Assembly: GCA_000310025.1 (NCBI GenBank)
Contig: FN648406.1
Span: 234,817 to 261,710 of the forward strand
Direction of reading: 5' to 3'
DNA: 26,894 bases
From: Ectocarpus siliculosus
Lineage: Eukaryota > Sar > Phaeophyceae > Ectocarpales > Ectocarpaceae
Shown here: piece after piece, positions 1-8,740 of the stretch
Layout: each line of letters starts with the position of its first letter
Numbering within the stretch: the stretch's first letter is position 1
Position numbers and translations under genes: made by a program
The notes under the pieces: model-generated
Database searches by the model: none
Seen by the model: only the letters and a program-made list of their open reading frames with translations
Told to the model about the DNA's origin: nothing

Positions 1-13
1 CAACTCGCGAAAG

Positions 14-759
14 GTGACTACTGTAGGTGGTAGTATGCCTGCTGTCCGACACGAACCCCACGTTGGTAGCGAGGGTAGTGCCCGCCCGAACCTCCGGCGT
101 GACAACAGCATACCATCTAATTTTGCTTCACAGCAGTCACCTATCTCGTCTCGGCAATTAGTAAACGATTTTTCTCCGCAATCCGTAGAGACCCCACGAG
201 AAATCGACAACACCAGCAGGACTAGCGACCCTCTAGTGATGTCGAATGCCTCACCTACACACTCTACTGTGCGCGCTGATGAACACCCGTCAGCGCACAC
301 TACGGGTACGTCTGCTCGTTTCGTCTCAAAACCCGCAGACCTACTCAAAGATCTTGTTTTCTCAGGGGCTCGATTCTGTGTGGATTATCGCGGTACCATT
401 AATAAGAGTTTAATCCGAAAGTCGTGGCCTATGCCCGATATTAATGCCCACATTGATACAGTAGGTGGAGCAAAGTTTATCACTGTGTGTGACGTGCAGA
501 GCGCGTACCACCAGATACCCGTTGCAGCAGCGGAGCAAGAGAAGACCGCCTTTGTAACTCAAAAAAGGAAAATGGGTTTTTAAACGTCTCCCTTTTGGAA
601 TTGCGAACGCCCAGTTTTTATTTGCTCGCATGATGTCATTAGCATTTGCACATTTTGGACCCCGAAGGGGCCTCCTTGTTTACATGGACGACATCATTTG
701 CTGTAGTTCGACTTGGGAAAGTCATCTAACATTGTTAGAAAATACATTTCAAGCCCTTC
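14..759 (+). pseudogene. Ty3/gypsy pol, 5' part: reverse transcriptase, interrupted
   Basis: Ty3/gypsy reverse transcriptase, the enzyme that copies element RNA into DNA. Recognisable RT starts near 350 with ARFCVDYRGTINKS and continues through DVQSAYHQIP and EKTAFVTQ. The frame is then lost at a six-A run (561-566), which reads as one extra base. RT resumes in the next frame with RLPFGIANAQFLFARMM and the catalytic YMDD box (681-692). It is cut at 759 by the copia insertion and continues at 4524. The N-terminal finger segment normally found before RFCVDYR is missing; residues from 14 to about 340 are Ser/Thr/Pro-rich and unrecognised. No protease or gag is visible, so the element is truncated by the window edge or by decay. 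Family assignment is secure; activity is excluded by the frameshift and the insertion. Confidence 0.9.
755..759. repeat. Target-site duplication, left copy (CCTTC)
   Basis: CCTTC directly precedes the left LTR and recurs directly after the right LTR at 4519-4523. A 5-bp duplication is usual for copia integrase. Confidence 0.95.
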
Positions 760-1000
760 TGTTTGGGGTGTCGGCGCGTGTACTATGTTATCACGGTCGC
801 GGGCTCTTGTCGAGAGCGTGTTGCACAAAGGAGTGACTCAAGTTCCTTGCTTATTAGAGAGTTTAACGAGTGACAGACGTGAGCAAGAAGAGGCAAAGCC
901 TGCTGCACCAAGTCTGTCTATCATACCCATATCTACCTCATCTGCGTAACCCCCTCGGAGATCTCGGAGAATTGTATCCTGCCGTGTACACACACAAACA
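760..1000 (-). repeat. Copia LTR (3' LTR in element orientation)
   Basis: 241-bp long terminal repeat, identical to 4278-4518. It has TG...CA ends within a TGTTTG/CAAACA terminal inversion. It is preceded in the element sense by a G-rich polypurine tract at 1001-1008. Confidence 0.96.
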
Positions 1001-1008
1001 GCCCCCCT
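1001..1008 (-). other. Polypurine tract of the copia element
   Basis: On the - strand AGGGGGGC lies immediately 5' of the 3' LTR start, the position where plus-strand DNA synthesis is primed. The same AGGGGGGCTGT string occurs twice more inside the element, around 1615-1626 and 1657-1668. Confidence 0.75.
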
Positions 1009-2126
1009 ACTCGGTACGAGATACGATCTACGAGATCCTCCGTACATATCGCCAGGTAAAACGGCAACAAATCTAAAAACCATTCATCTTTCGTATCCAC
1101 AAATAAATCATCTCAACTCCCGGATCTATCGAATATTCAAGTTTCAGGTTACTACTCCTCCTACGACTATGGAACTTCACTAAGAGTCTTAACAAGCACC
1201 CCTCTCGAGAAAATGTCGTCACCACATTCTCAAGCAGTCAAACACAAAGAATTATCCTTGGAAGAATACTCAGCAAATATCAACATTACATCAGAGCCAC
1301 GTCGTAAAGACTCTGGACGGACAACTCTGGCAAAACGCGCCAACAAATACCTGGAACAAAATCCTCGCACAAAACTGTGTTTCAACTCATTGACCAATCA
1401 ATTTGAAATAAGCTTCGGAAGCACATAGGCCTCAACCATGTCTTACCAAAATATGTCAAATCCTTCCTCCAATACATCGTTCAGAACAGTCATCAATACC
1501 AAATACATGCGGCACAAATAGACAAACAAACGTTAAAAACCCGGCGTTCGAAGACGCCAGAGGAAACTTTCGCCAATTATGCCGTTTCTCAAACATCCAG
1601 ACATGGACTTCTTGACAGCCCCCCTGCTCCATCATCTCCCAAAACACAAACGCTAACAGCCCCCCTGCTGCAACAACTCTCGGATCCAAACAACGAGAAA
1701 TCAAACGACTATCATGAAGTTACCTCCGAACTCCGCGGGAAAAACGCGGAATCGCGAATAAACAAGAAATGTGTTTCTTATCCTAGCAACGAGGAATCAG
1801 ACAAGTATCATGAAGTTGCCTCAAACTCCGCAGGTAAACGCGGAATCGCAAACAAACAAGAATTGAGGACGAAGTTGCCTCAAACTCCGCAGGTAAAACG
1901 CGGAAAACGTGAACAAAATGAACAATCAAACCCGAACGTCCGCTAGAACTCTGCTTGTACTGCGGCGAAGATCATGGCATCTCAGCATCACATTCATCCC
2001 CCCCCATGATTTCGACAGCAGTGCTAGCAGTGACCCAACAACATCAAGACAACATCAAGAAAAACACACATTGACCAAAAGACATGCCGCCAAACATTAA
2101 CAGGACACGAACAGCCCAAGAATGCC
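1009..2126. other. Non-coding 3' region of the copia element, with hairpin repeats
   Basis: This 1.1 kb separates the end of copia RNase H from its LTR, which is long for a copia element. No gene is recognisable. The + strand is visibly poor in T and rich in A and C. A degenerate repeat appears three times (CTCCGC at 1731, 1826 and 1885); each copy carries a CCGC...GCGG hairpin and is preceded by a GAAGTT-type block. Two extra polypurine-like motifs are present. Short ORFs here (for example 1213-1428 on +) match nothing I know. Confidence 0.5.
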
Positions 2127-4271
2127 TCAAAGGTTCATGACAAAGTTGCGGTGCACTGAAAACGCCTCCTTGTGTAGTGGTTTCGTAAGAAAGTCGGCGT
2201 GCTGCAAATGCGACGGAACAAAAACGACCTTGAACTCCCCCCGGTCAACACGCTCACGAATGAAATGGTGGCGGATGTCAATGTGCTTGGAGTTGGGGGT
2301 TGTGGCTGGGTTATTAGCCAAATGAAGCGCCCCGACATTGTCCTCCTTGATAACAGTGCACCCCACATCCCCATCAGGAAAGATAAAACTCCAGAGATAC
2401 CGCAAGAAAATCGCCTCCTTCATCCCATCGGCCATTGCAGCGTACTCAGCTTTCGTAGAAGACAGCGTGACGCTCTTCTGAGTCCGAGAGAAAAAAGACA
2501 CGCAGGACCCCGCGCACATGACAACACCTCCCGACACAGACCGCCTGTCCGTCGCTTTGCTAGCGTAGTCCGAGTCCACGTACACCTCCAAGCTAACACC
2601 ACCTGCCGTACCCCGCTGAAATGTAATACCGTACGCACTCGTGAATCTAATGTACATCACAATATGCAACGCAGCCTTCCAGTGTACGGACTTGGGCGCG
2701 TAAGAATACCGTGCAACGGCACGGACGGCGTTGAGGATGTCCGGCCGAGTTTGATTCGCAAGCCACATCAAGTGCCCCACCAAAGAGCGAAACGGCTCTG
2801 TAACGTCAGGTTCACACGCATCAAACTCCTCAAGCTTCACGCCAACGGCCATGGGGGTTTCTTTGTTACGGGTGACACCAAACTTCGCGACCATGGTGGT
2901 GGAATACGTCTGTTGGGAAAGCGTGATGGTTCCCTGAGCAAAATCACTAGAAAAACGAATACCAGCGTACAAGCGAAGTTCTCCAAGGTTGGTGATGGGA
3001 ACGTACTCGTTCAAGTCACTACCAAATTGCTGACACCGACTCTTCTTCCCGATGGCAAAGATGTCATCGACATGGACGACAACGACCATGGCGACAACTC
3101 CCGCTTCGATCAAGCGCATGACGCAAGCGTCGGCAGCACACTGTTCAAAACCAAGACTCGTCATGCCCCTAACCAAGTGTTTATGCCACGTGCGGGATGC
3201 TTGCTTCAAGCCATAGAGACTACGACGAAGGCGAACAATCTCACCAGAAAGAACACCGCAGCCCTGCGGCAGGCGGAGGTACACACACTCCTGCAACTCT
3301 GATGGAACAAAGGCCTGCTCCGCGTCGAAATGACATAAGTCCAAACCCAACTCACATGCAAGAGCTGCTAACAAACGGATACTAGTGACAGACGGGCACG
3401 GGGAGAAGGTCTCAAAGAAATCAATACCTTCACGTTGACCGAAACCTCGAGCCACCAACCTCGCCTTTGCACGGACAGGACGGCCATACTCGTTCCCCTT
3501 CCACGCGTAAACCCACTTGGCCGTGATCACGTTCGTTCCTCGTTGCTACTCCCCCGCTGCCATCGTCTCGAACGTCCCCGCCGCCGAAAGCCCAGCAATC
3601 TCCTTGCGCTCCGCCGCTCGCCAGATGGGATCATGCGGTCCGGCATGTGCTTGCTTGTAAGTTTCCGGAGTCTCCAAGTCGGCAACCATGCCATCCGGCA
3701 ACGCTGGGTCATCGATATCCGCTGTAGGGCCACTAAGAGAACGGGTCATCTGCTCATCCGCCGCCAGCAGCGCGAAAGCCCCCGGCATGCCGGTTCTGCG
3801 AGACCCCGACCTCGTGACGGCAGGAGTCACCTCGTGCTGCTGCCGGTGCATCACCCTCCGCTCGGGTGGCGCGTGGTACATGTCAGCCCAATCTAGCTCC
3901 ATCGCCGCCTTCACGGGAATTTCACCTGCCGTTGCCCCCACCACCGGTGCCGCCGCTCCTGCCGCGAGGGCCTGCGCCCCGGCCGCCTCCCCCACCGTCG
4001 CCGGGGGGAAGACACTGCTGCCGGGGGCCGCCGCTCCAGCTGCAGGTGCTGCCGCCGATGCCGCGGCTCCTGCCGCGAGGGCCTGCGCCCCGGCCGCCTC
4101 CCCCACCGTCGCCGGGGGGAAGACACTGCTGCCGGGGGCCGCCGCTCCAGCTGCAGGTGCTGCCGCCGATGCCGCCGCTCCTCCCGAGAGGGCCTGCGCC
4201 CCGGCCGCCTCCCCCACCGTCGCCGGGGGGAAGACACTGCCGGCCGGGGGCCGCCGCTCCAGCTGCAGGTG
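2127..4271 (-). pseudogene. Ty1/copia pol: linker, reverse transcriptase and RNase H, one in-frame stop
   Basis: C-terminal half of a copia Pol polyprotein, read leftwards. It begins with an Ala/Pro-rich tandem-repeat linker, then the start of RT (ETPETYKQAHAG, WRAAERKEIAGL). An in-frame TAG follows at 3546-3548, then RT continues in the same frame: KARLVARGFGQREGIDFFE, HFDAEQAFVPSELQ, SLYGLKQASRTWHKHL and the catalytic box VHVDDI (HVDD at 3063-3074; YVDD is usual). RNase H shows VYVDSDYASKATDRRSVSGG, LSSTKAEYAA, KHIDIRHHFIRE and the C-terminal FLTKPL. The frame from 3545 to 2127 is otherwise fully open. Gag, protease and integrase are absent. The single stop is either a nonsense mutation or a readthrough site; I favour mutation. 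Confidence 0.92.
3950..4271 (-). repeat. 111-bp tandem repeat (37 aa, about 2.9 copies) in the copia pol linker
   Basis: Copies are spaced exactly 111 bp (GCCTGCGCC at 3970, 4081 and 4192). On the - strand each encodes a 37-residue Ala/Gly/Pro-rich unit containing [16 protein letters not shown]. The copies are nearly identical, so the array expanded recently. It lies in the integrase-RT linker, a region under weak constraint, and its right end touches the LTR. Confidence 0.9.
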
Positions 4272-4277
4272 ATATTG

Positions 4278-4518
4278 TGTTTGGGGTGTCGGCGCGTGTA
4301 CTATGTTATCACGGTCGCGGGCTCTTGTCGAGAGCGTGTTGCACAAAGGAGTGACTCAAGTTCCTTGCTTATTAGAGAGTTTAACGAGTGACAGACGTGA
4401 GCAAGAAGAGGCAAAGCCTGCTGCACCAAGTCTGTCTATCATACCCATATCTACCTCATCTGCGTAACCCCCTCGGAGATCTCGGAGAATTGTATCCTGC
4501 CGTGTACACACACAAACA
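4278..4518 (-). repeat. Copia LTR (5' LTR in element orientation)
   Basis: 241-bp long terminal repeat, identical to 760-1000. The adjoining internal sequence (4277 downward) does not begin with the TGG expected of a tRNA primer-binding site. It passes within 6 bp into the linker tandem repeat, so the PBS appears deleted. Confidence 0.96.
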
Positions 4519-4523
4519 CCTTC
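4519..4523. repeat. Target-site duplication, right copy (CCTTC)
   Basis: CCTTC directly follows the right LTR and matches 755-759. The gypsy RT reading frame resumes immediately after it. Confidence 0.95.
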
Positions 4524-6162
4524 AAGCCGCAGGGCTCACATTGAAACCTTCCAAGGTACAATTCGGACCAAGGGAAGTAAAATATTTAGGTCACATTTTG
4601 TCTGCGAAAGGAATTCGAATCGGAGACGACCGCATTAAAGCTATTGTTGACCTGCCTCCTAAAACGATCAAAGAACTCCGTTCAGTTTTAGGCATGATAA
4701 ATTTTGTGAGGAAGTTTCTCCCAGATTTGTCCACGGTGGTAGCGCCGTTGGTAGACCTCACTAAAAAGAGCACGTAAAATCGATTGCAACACGTTGGCGA
4801 AACGAACATGATGAGGCGTTTGCGACAGTCAAACGACTGCTCACGGAAGCACCTATTTTACACTTTCCCGATTTTACAAAAGACTTCGTCGTGCACGTGG
4901 ATGCCAGCGAAGCAGGTGCTGGAGCTTTCCTTGCGCAGCAAACAGGAGATGACCTCAACATTATTGCGTATTTCAGCCAACGATTCAACAATGCTCAGCG
5001 CCACTATTCCCCAACCATGAAAGAATGTTACGCCGTCGTACTAGCAATACAGCACTGGCGGCCCTATTTATGGGGCAGACATTTTGAAGTTGTGACGGAC
5101 CATGCTGCGCTGAGATACTTGTACACCATGCAGGACACTTCAAATATGCTGGCTAGGTGGGCTATCGCTCTGCAGTCGTTTGACTTTACCGTGCGACACA
5201 AGCCGGGGAGGTTACACGTTGTTCCGGATACCTTACCTCGGTTGTTTGCTATTGAGTACCAGCAACACTTAGAAGCCCCGAAACTAACACCGATTTGTAG
5301 GAATGTCCCCAAGGATCCTGCTTTGCATGTAGCTGTACCGAACAGACCTTATCAAGTGGCCGCAGACCGCCTGGAAAATTTGAAACCAGTGCAAAGTGAT
5401 CGCGAATTGTTTACCATTAATTCGGTTTACATCAGCGCGACCAACGTTTTTGAAACGATGAACCGAGACATCTTGCGAAAGAAACAAGCAGCCGAGTATG
5501 GGAAATACATCGACTATCTTGTGGGGGAAAACGCACGAGTCCCGGACAACGAAACAGCAACAACCATGTTTTTGTACGAGACGGATTGCTGTTCAAATCG
5601 TATTTACCATGATCACGTTTTGTCCGGAGGTCACCTAGCATCTAGACCGACTTATGACAAGATCCGCCAAAAATATTGGTGGCCGAACATGAGTCGGGAC
5701 GTTCGCACTTGGTGTCAGGAGTGCCAAGCATGCCAACGTCGGAAAACCGCGCACAATCGCACCAAAGTGCCAACTGGACACGTACCAGTACAACGACCGT
5801 TTGAGCGAGTTTCAGTGGACTTAGTTGAATACAAGAGCGAATCGATGTCAGCCGCCGGCGTACGATGCAAATATGTCCTATCCATGATGGACCATCTAAC
5901 CCGATTCACCGTGTTGACTCCGATTCCGAATAAATCAGCTGTCACAGTTGCTCAGGCTATCATTGACCGCATCATAGGCATTTTTGGACCGCCTGAGTTG
6001 TTGCATTCTGATCAAGGGCCTGAATTTGAGAATAGTGTGATCCACCAGTTACAGAGTATTCTGAACTACAAGAAAACCCGCACAACACTATATCGTCCGC
6101 AAGGGAATTCTGTGTCGGAACGACTACATTCAACGATGCACGCAATGCTTTCTAATGCATAG
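4524..6162 (+). pseudogene. Ty3/gypsy pol, 3' part: RT thumb, RNase H, integrase zinc finger and core
   Basis: Continuation of the RT broken at 759: AAGLTLKPSKVQFGPREVKY and the connection domain to DLTKKST. A stop at 4775-4777 marks a second frameshift (one base missing or two extra). The next frame then carries NEHDEAFATVKRLL, RNase H (VHVDASEAGAGAFLAQQ, KECYAVVLAIQHW, VTDHAALRYL), the integrase HHCC finger (HDHVLSGGH with CQECQACQ) and the integrase core with its D-D-E residues (VSVDLVEY, HSDQGPEFEN, NSVSERLH). The frame ends at TAG 6160-6162, just after the catalytic Glu helix, so the C-terminal domain is missing here. It is found on the other strand at 7271-8128. Confidence 0.93.
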
Positions 6163-6701
6163 ATAGTTCAATGAAGCGTGATAACTGAGCATCGCTACTA
6201 CCAGGTTACCTCAGGAAACGGAGTACTTTCACTGATCAATTAGTATTGCCACAAGCTCTCACGGGCTTAGTTTTGCATTTTACTCATGCACTGTTCGTCA
6301 TCGCACGCGTGGATCAGGCGCTTGCTGGATGATAGTGCAAAAAAAACATAATGTCGCAAAATGACAAACAATCACGGAAAATTGGTCGCGTGGCCAACCG
6401 TGTTAATATCTTGATTCCGTCTTTTTTTGTACTTGAATGGATCTTCGTCGAAAACTCACTCAAGATATAGCCGAGAACCAAGGAGTGGACACAACATAAA
6501 TGGGGGCCGGTGAAATCGATCTGTCGTTCGCTTGTTGAAACCGTAAAACGTATCCACACGTCGCGTGGTTTCCGTTGGTTTCTTGAACAAAGCTGACAGC
6601 GACAATAAGTCATAAGACTCTCTCCTCGCCAGTGTTTTCCCAAGAACACAGAAAATAAAAAATAATAGGGTGTACCAAAAAATGTACAAAAACCCTTTCA
6701 C
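6163..6701. other. No gene recognised; part of the inferred inverted gypsy segment
   Basis: AT-rich DNA with no convincing coding frame on either strand. It lies between the truncated integrase and the minisatellite. If the inversion is real, it was the 3' non-coding part of the gypsy element. Confidence 0.4.
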
Positions 6702-7165
6702 CGTCACTATCTCCATGTCCCGAGGGTATGGAAAAAGATAGTGTTAACGTGTCATTACTATCTCCATGTCACAAGGATATGGAAAAAGATAGTGTTAACG
6801 TTTTATTACTATCTCCATGTCACAAGGATATGGAAAAAGATAGTGTTAACGTGTCATTACTATCTCCATGTCACAAGGATATGGAAAAAGATAGTGTTAA
6901 CGTGTCATTACTATCTCCATGTCACAAGGATATGGAAAAAAATAGTTAACGTTTTATTACATACTATCTCCATGTCACAAGGATATGGAAAAAGATAGTG
7001 TTAACGTTTCATTACTATCTCCATGTCACACGGATATGGAAAAAGATAGTGTTAACGTGTCATTACTATCTCCATGTCACACGGATATGGAAAAAGATAG
7101 TGTTAACGTGTCATTACTATCTCCATGTCACAAGGACATACATGGAAAAAGATAGTTTTAACTCG
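6702..7165. repeat. 51-bp minisatellite, nine copies, with internal inverted repeats
   Basis: ATGGAAAAAGATAGTG-type units start at 6728, 6779, 6830, 6881, 6932, 6985, 7036, 7087 and 7142, that is 51 bp apart except for small indels (53 and 55 bp). A partial unit precedes the first. Each unit carries ACTATCTCCAT and its near reverse complement ATGGAAAAAGATAGT around a short loop, and GATAGT...GTTAAC...ACTATC around an HpaI-type palindrome. Because 51 is a multiple of three the array stays open in some frames (17-residue repeats), but nothing else suggests coding. Confidence 0.93.
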
Positions 7166-7270
7166 TCCCCATGTCGTTAAAAATAAAACTCAACATAAAA
7201 ATGAAACAAATTTGAGCCGCAGAACAACAGCAGATAATTTTTTTGAGCGCTCTATATCTGGCATTGTTGC

Positions 7271-7660
7271 TCAATTCCTTGCTTCGGTACGTCTTCGCTT
7301 CCTAGTTCGGCAGGGTGATGCTTCGTCCCCCTGCTTGTTGAGGGTGCGAACCGAAGTTGTTTTAGGAGGCGCGATAATATCCAAACCACAACGGATTCGG
7401 TATGCAGCTATCATTTCTTGACATTGTGGTACCTCATCTGCGCGGTATTCGAGGTCTGACTCCGGGCCATACCCTCGAAGACGCAAACGGTATCGGTAAT
7501 TAAAAGGAGTCCTCGGACCCCGACCACTTTTGTGGCTTACCACTTTGTCTACAACATAAGACTCAATTCTTGGTTGGGCCTCATCAGGGTGATCGATAGC
7601 GGGTAACGGAATCTGTCGCCCTAAAAAGAACTCAGCGAGTTTATCAAAGTCGGGCGCAGG
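7271..7660 (-). pseudogene. Ty3/gypsy chromodomain and pol C-terminus, inverted
   Basis: Read leftwards: DFDKLAEFFLGRQIPLPAID, then a chromodomain-like stretch ESYVVDKVVSHKSGRG, FNYRYRLRLRGYGPESDLEY and QCQEMIAAY, then a basic tail RTRKRRRTEARN before the stop. Chromodomains at the integrase C-terminus define chromoviruses and are thought to steer integration to particular chromatin. The usual Trp of the YxVxWKGY core is Leu here. The frame differs from the integrase piece at 7644-8128, so there is a frameshift at about 7650-7665. Confidence 0.72.
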
Positions 7661-8128
7661 CGGTGTTTTCCTCGAAATATCGTTTAATATGGGCTAGGTG
7701 AACCGAAACTTCTCGAGTTTCTTTTGGCCGTCTCACTCGGTATACTACGGGTGATAGTTGCGAGCAGACGACGTATGGTCCCCGCCAAGGTAACAGCAAT
7801 TTAGGGTTGGGGCCATCGGAATCCTGATATGGTCTGTATACCAGTACTTGATCGCCAGGTTTAAACACGGGAATCGGTCTCAGTTTTGAATTACTCGCCG
7901 CTTGCTTTTTTGTACGTTCCGTTAAGTTTCGGCGCGCTAATTCGAAAGCAATTTGTAAATTTTCCCGCGTGTCTTTCGCAAGTTCTTCGGTATTGGCTGT
8001 TGTTCCTACATGAGGAATACCGAGAATGATATCGACAGGTAGTCGTGGTTGTCTGCCAAACATGAGGAAAAATGGAGTTTCATGCATGGTAGCACTAAAA
8101 GAAGTGTTATGCGCCAGTTGTCAGAATC
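7644..8128 (-). pseudogene. Ty3/gypsy integrase C-terminal domain (GPY/F), inverted
   Basis: The - strand frame reads QLAHNTSFSATMHETPFFLM, FGRQPRLPVDIILG, a charged helical stretch, KPGDQVLVYRPY and the GPY/F motif LLPWRGPYVVCSQLSPVVYR. This is the part that follows the catalytic Glu helix in Ty3/gypsy integrases, so it complements the + strand copy ending at 6160 with almost no overlap. In another frame 8128-8114 encodes DSDNW, the residues expected just before it, so a small indel sits near 8115. Read with the + strand fragment, this is best explained as one element split by an inversion. Confidence 0.85.
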
Positions 8129-8375
8129 ATGCAGGAGATAAAGCATCTTTTATTTTTAGTTTGATTTCTGTACTTTTGCTATGGACCACATCTATCTTCA
8201 ACTGAGCTTGACGAACTCGTGTTTTCTCAACACGGAAAATCTGACTCAGACACGGTTGAGGATGTTGCAACACAGTATGACAAAACTTCCAACACCTGTT
8301 TCCATGTATATCGTCCAAGGCCTCTAGAAACGCCAAAATACATCCATCCTTAGCAAAGATGAATTTGTGGCGCAT

Positions 8376-8386
8376 AAAGGGGGGGG
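8376..8386 (+). other. Polypurine tract before a gypsy-type LTR
   Basis: AAAGGGGGGGG is followed directly by TGATGTGGATGACAGG, the usual layout of a Ty3/gypsy polypurine tract and 3' LTR start. Confidence 0.6.
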
Positions 8387-8740
8387 TGATGTGGATGACA
8401 GGTGTAGAAGTGCTGTAACCATTGTTGTTGCACATACAAAAGTAGGACCAAGATACGATCCGAACGGAGGATCTTACTGATGGTTGATCAGCAAGAGACC
8501 CGACTGTGGATGCGTCCCTCTTGGCGCCACCTGTGGAGCTTGGGAATCCGAGACCCTCGGGCTTGGTCTCCCTTGCCCCTTCGGCGGGCGCACTCTCTCT
8601 TGTCTCTCTCTTCTGAGACCCTCTCCTCTCTAAATCTCGACGAAGAGAACTGCCAGCCCTTAGTAGTGGGAAAAGACTACTGCGACCTGGCTGGGCCTCC
8701 CCCCCCAACGAGGGAAGCCTGTGTCCTCACTGGGGCTCCA
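8387..8740 (+). repeat. Putative gypsy LTR (3' end uncertain)
   Basis: It begins TGATGTGG right after the polypurine tract and runs about 345-355 bp to one of two CA ends (8729 or 8740). No second copy lies in the window to fix the boundaries. Its + orientation and place downstream of the inverted segment fit the 3' LTR of the gypsy element that starts the window. The 193-aa - strand ORF across it (8127-8708) resembles nothing known and is probably accidental. Confidence 0.5.

Larger units (their letters stand above)
760..4518 (-). mobile_element. Ty1/copia LTR retrotransposon, internally deleted, nested in gypsy RT
   Basis: This 3759-bp element has two 241-bp direct repeats (760-1000 and 4278-4518) that are identical base for base, start TGTTTG, end CAAACA, and are flanked by CCTTC duplications (755-759 and 4519-4523). 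Removing the element plus one CCTTC rejoins the gypsy RT frame exactly. The coding part is on the - strand: a repeat-rich linker, RT and RNase H of Ty1/copia type. Gag, protease and integrase are absent; the linker repeats end 6 bp from the 5' LTR at 4278. Copia elements are usually about 5 kb, so roughly the 5' half of the coding region is gone. Identical LTRs indicate recent insertion. Without gag, integrase or a visible primer-binding site it is non-autonomous at best. Confidence 0.95.

Noticed and set aside
1949-1990. Zinc-knuckle-like LCLYCGEDHGIS on the + strand inside the copia 3' region
   Set aside because: It has CX2C and a His but wrong spacing and no final Cys, and no Gag context. 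It is opposite to the pol strand.
2199-3302. 367-codon ORF on the + strand
   Set aside because: It is the antisense shadow of the copia RT/RNase H frame, whose protein motifs are unmistakable on the - strand.
3688-4354. Long Ala/Pro-rich ORFs on the + strand
   Set aside because: They arise from the GC-rich 111-bp repeat; the - strand frame joins the copia RT.
6220-6330. LVLPQALTGLVLHFTHA, faintly like an integrase zinc-finger region
   Set aside because: Too short and degenerate, surrounded by stops, and the element already has its own HHCC finger at about 5590-5745.
6728-7180. Open frames of MEKDSVNVSLLSPCHKD repeats
   Set aside because: The period of 51 bp is a multiple of three, so open frames are automatic; no start context or conserved flank.
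8127-8708. 193-codon - strand ORF
   Set aside because: It overlaps the polypurine tract and LTR-like sequence and resembles no known protein.
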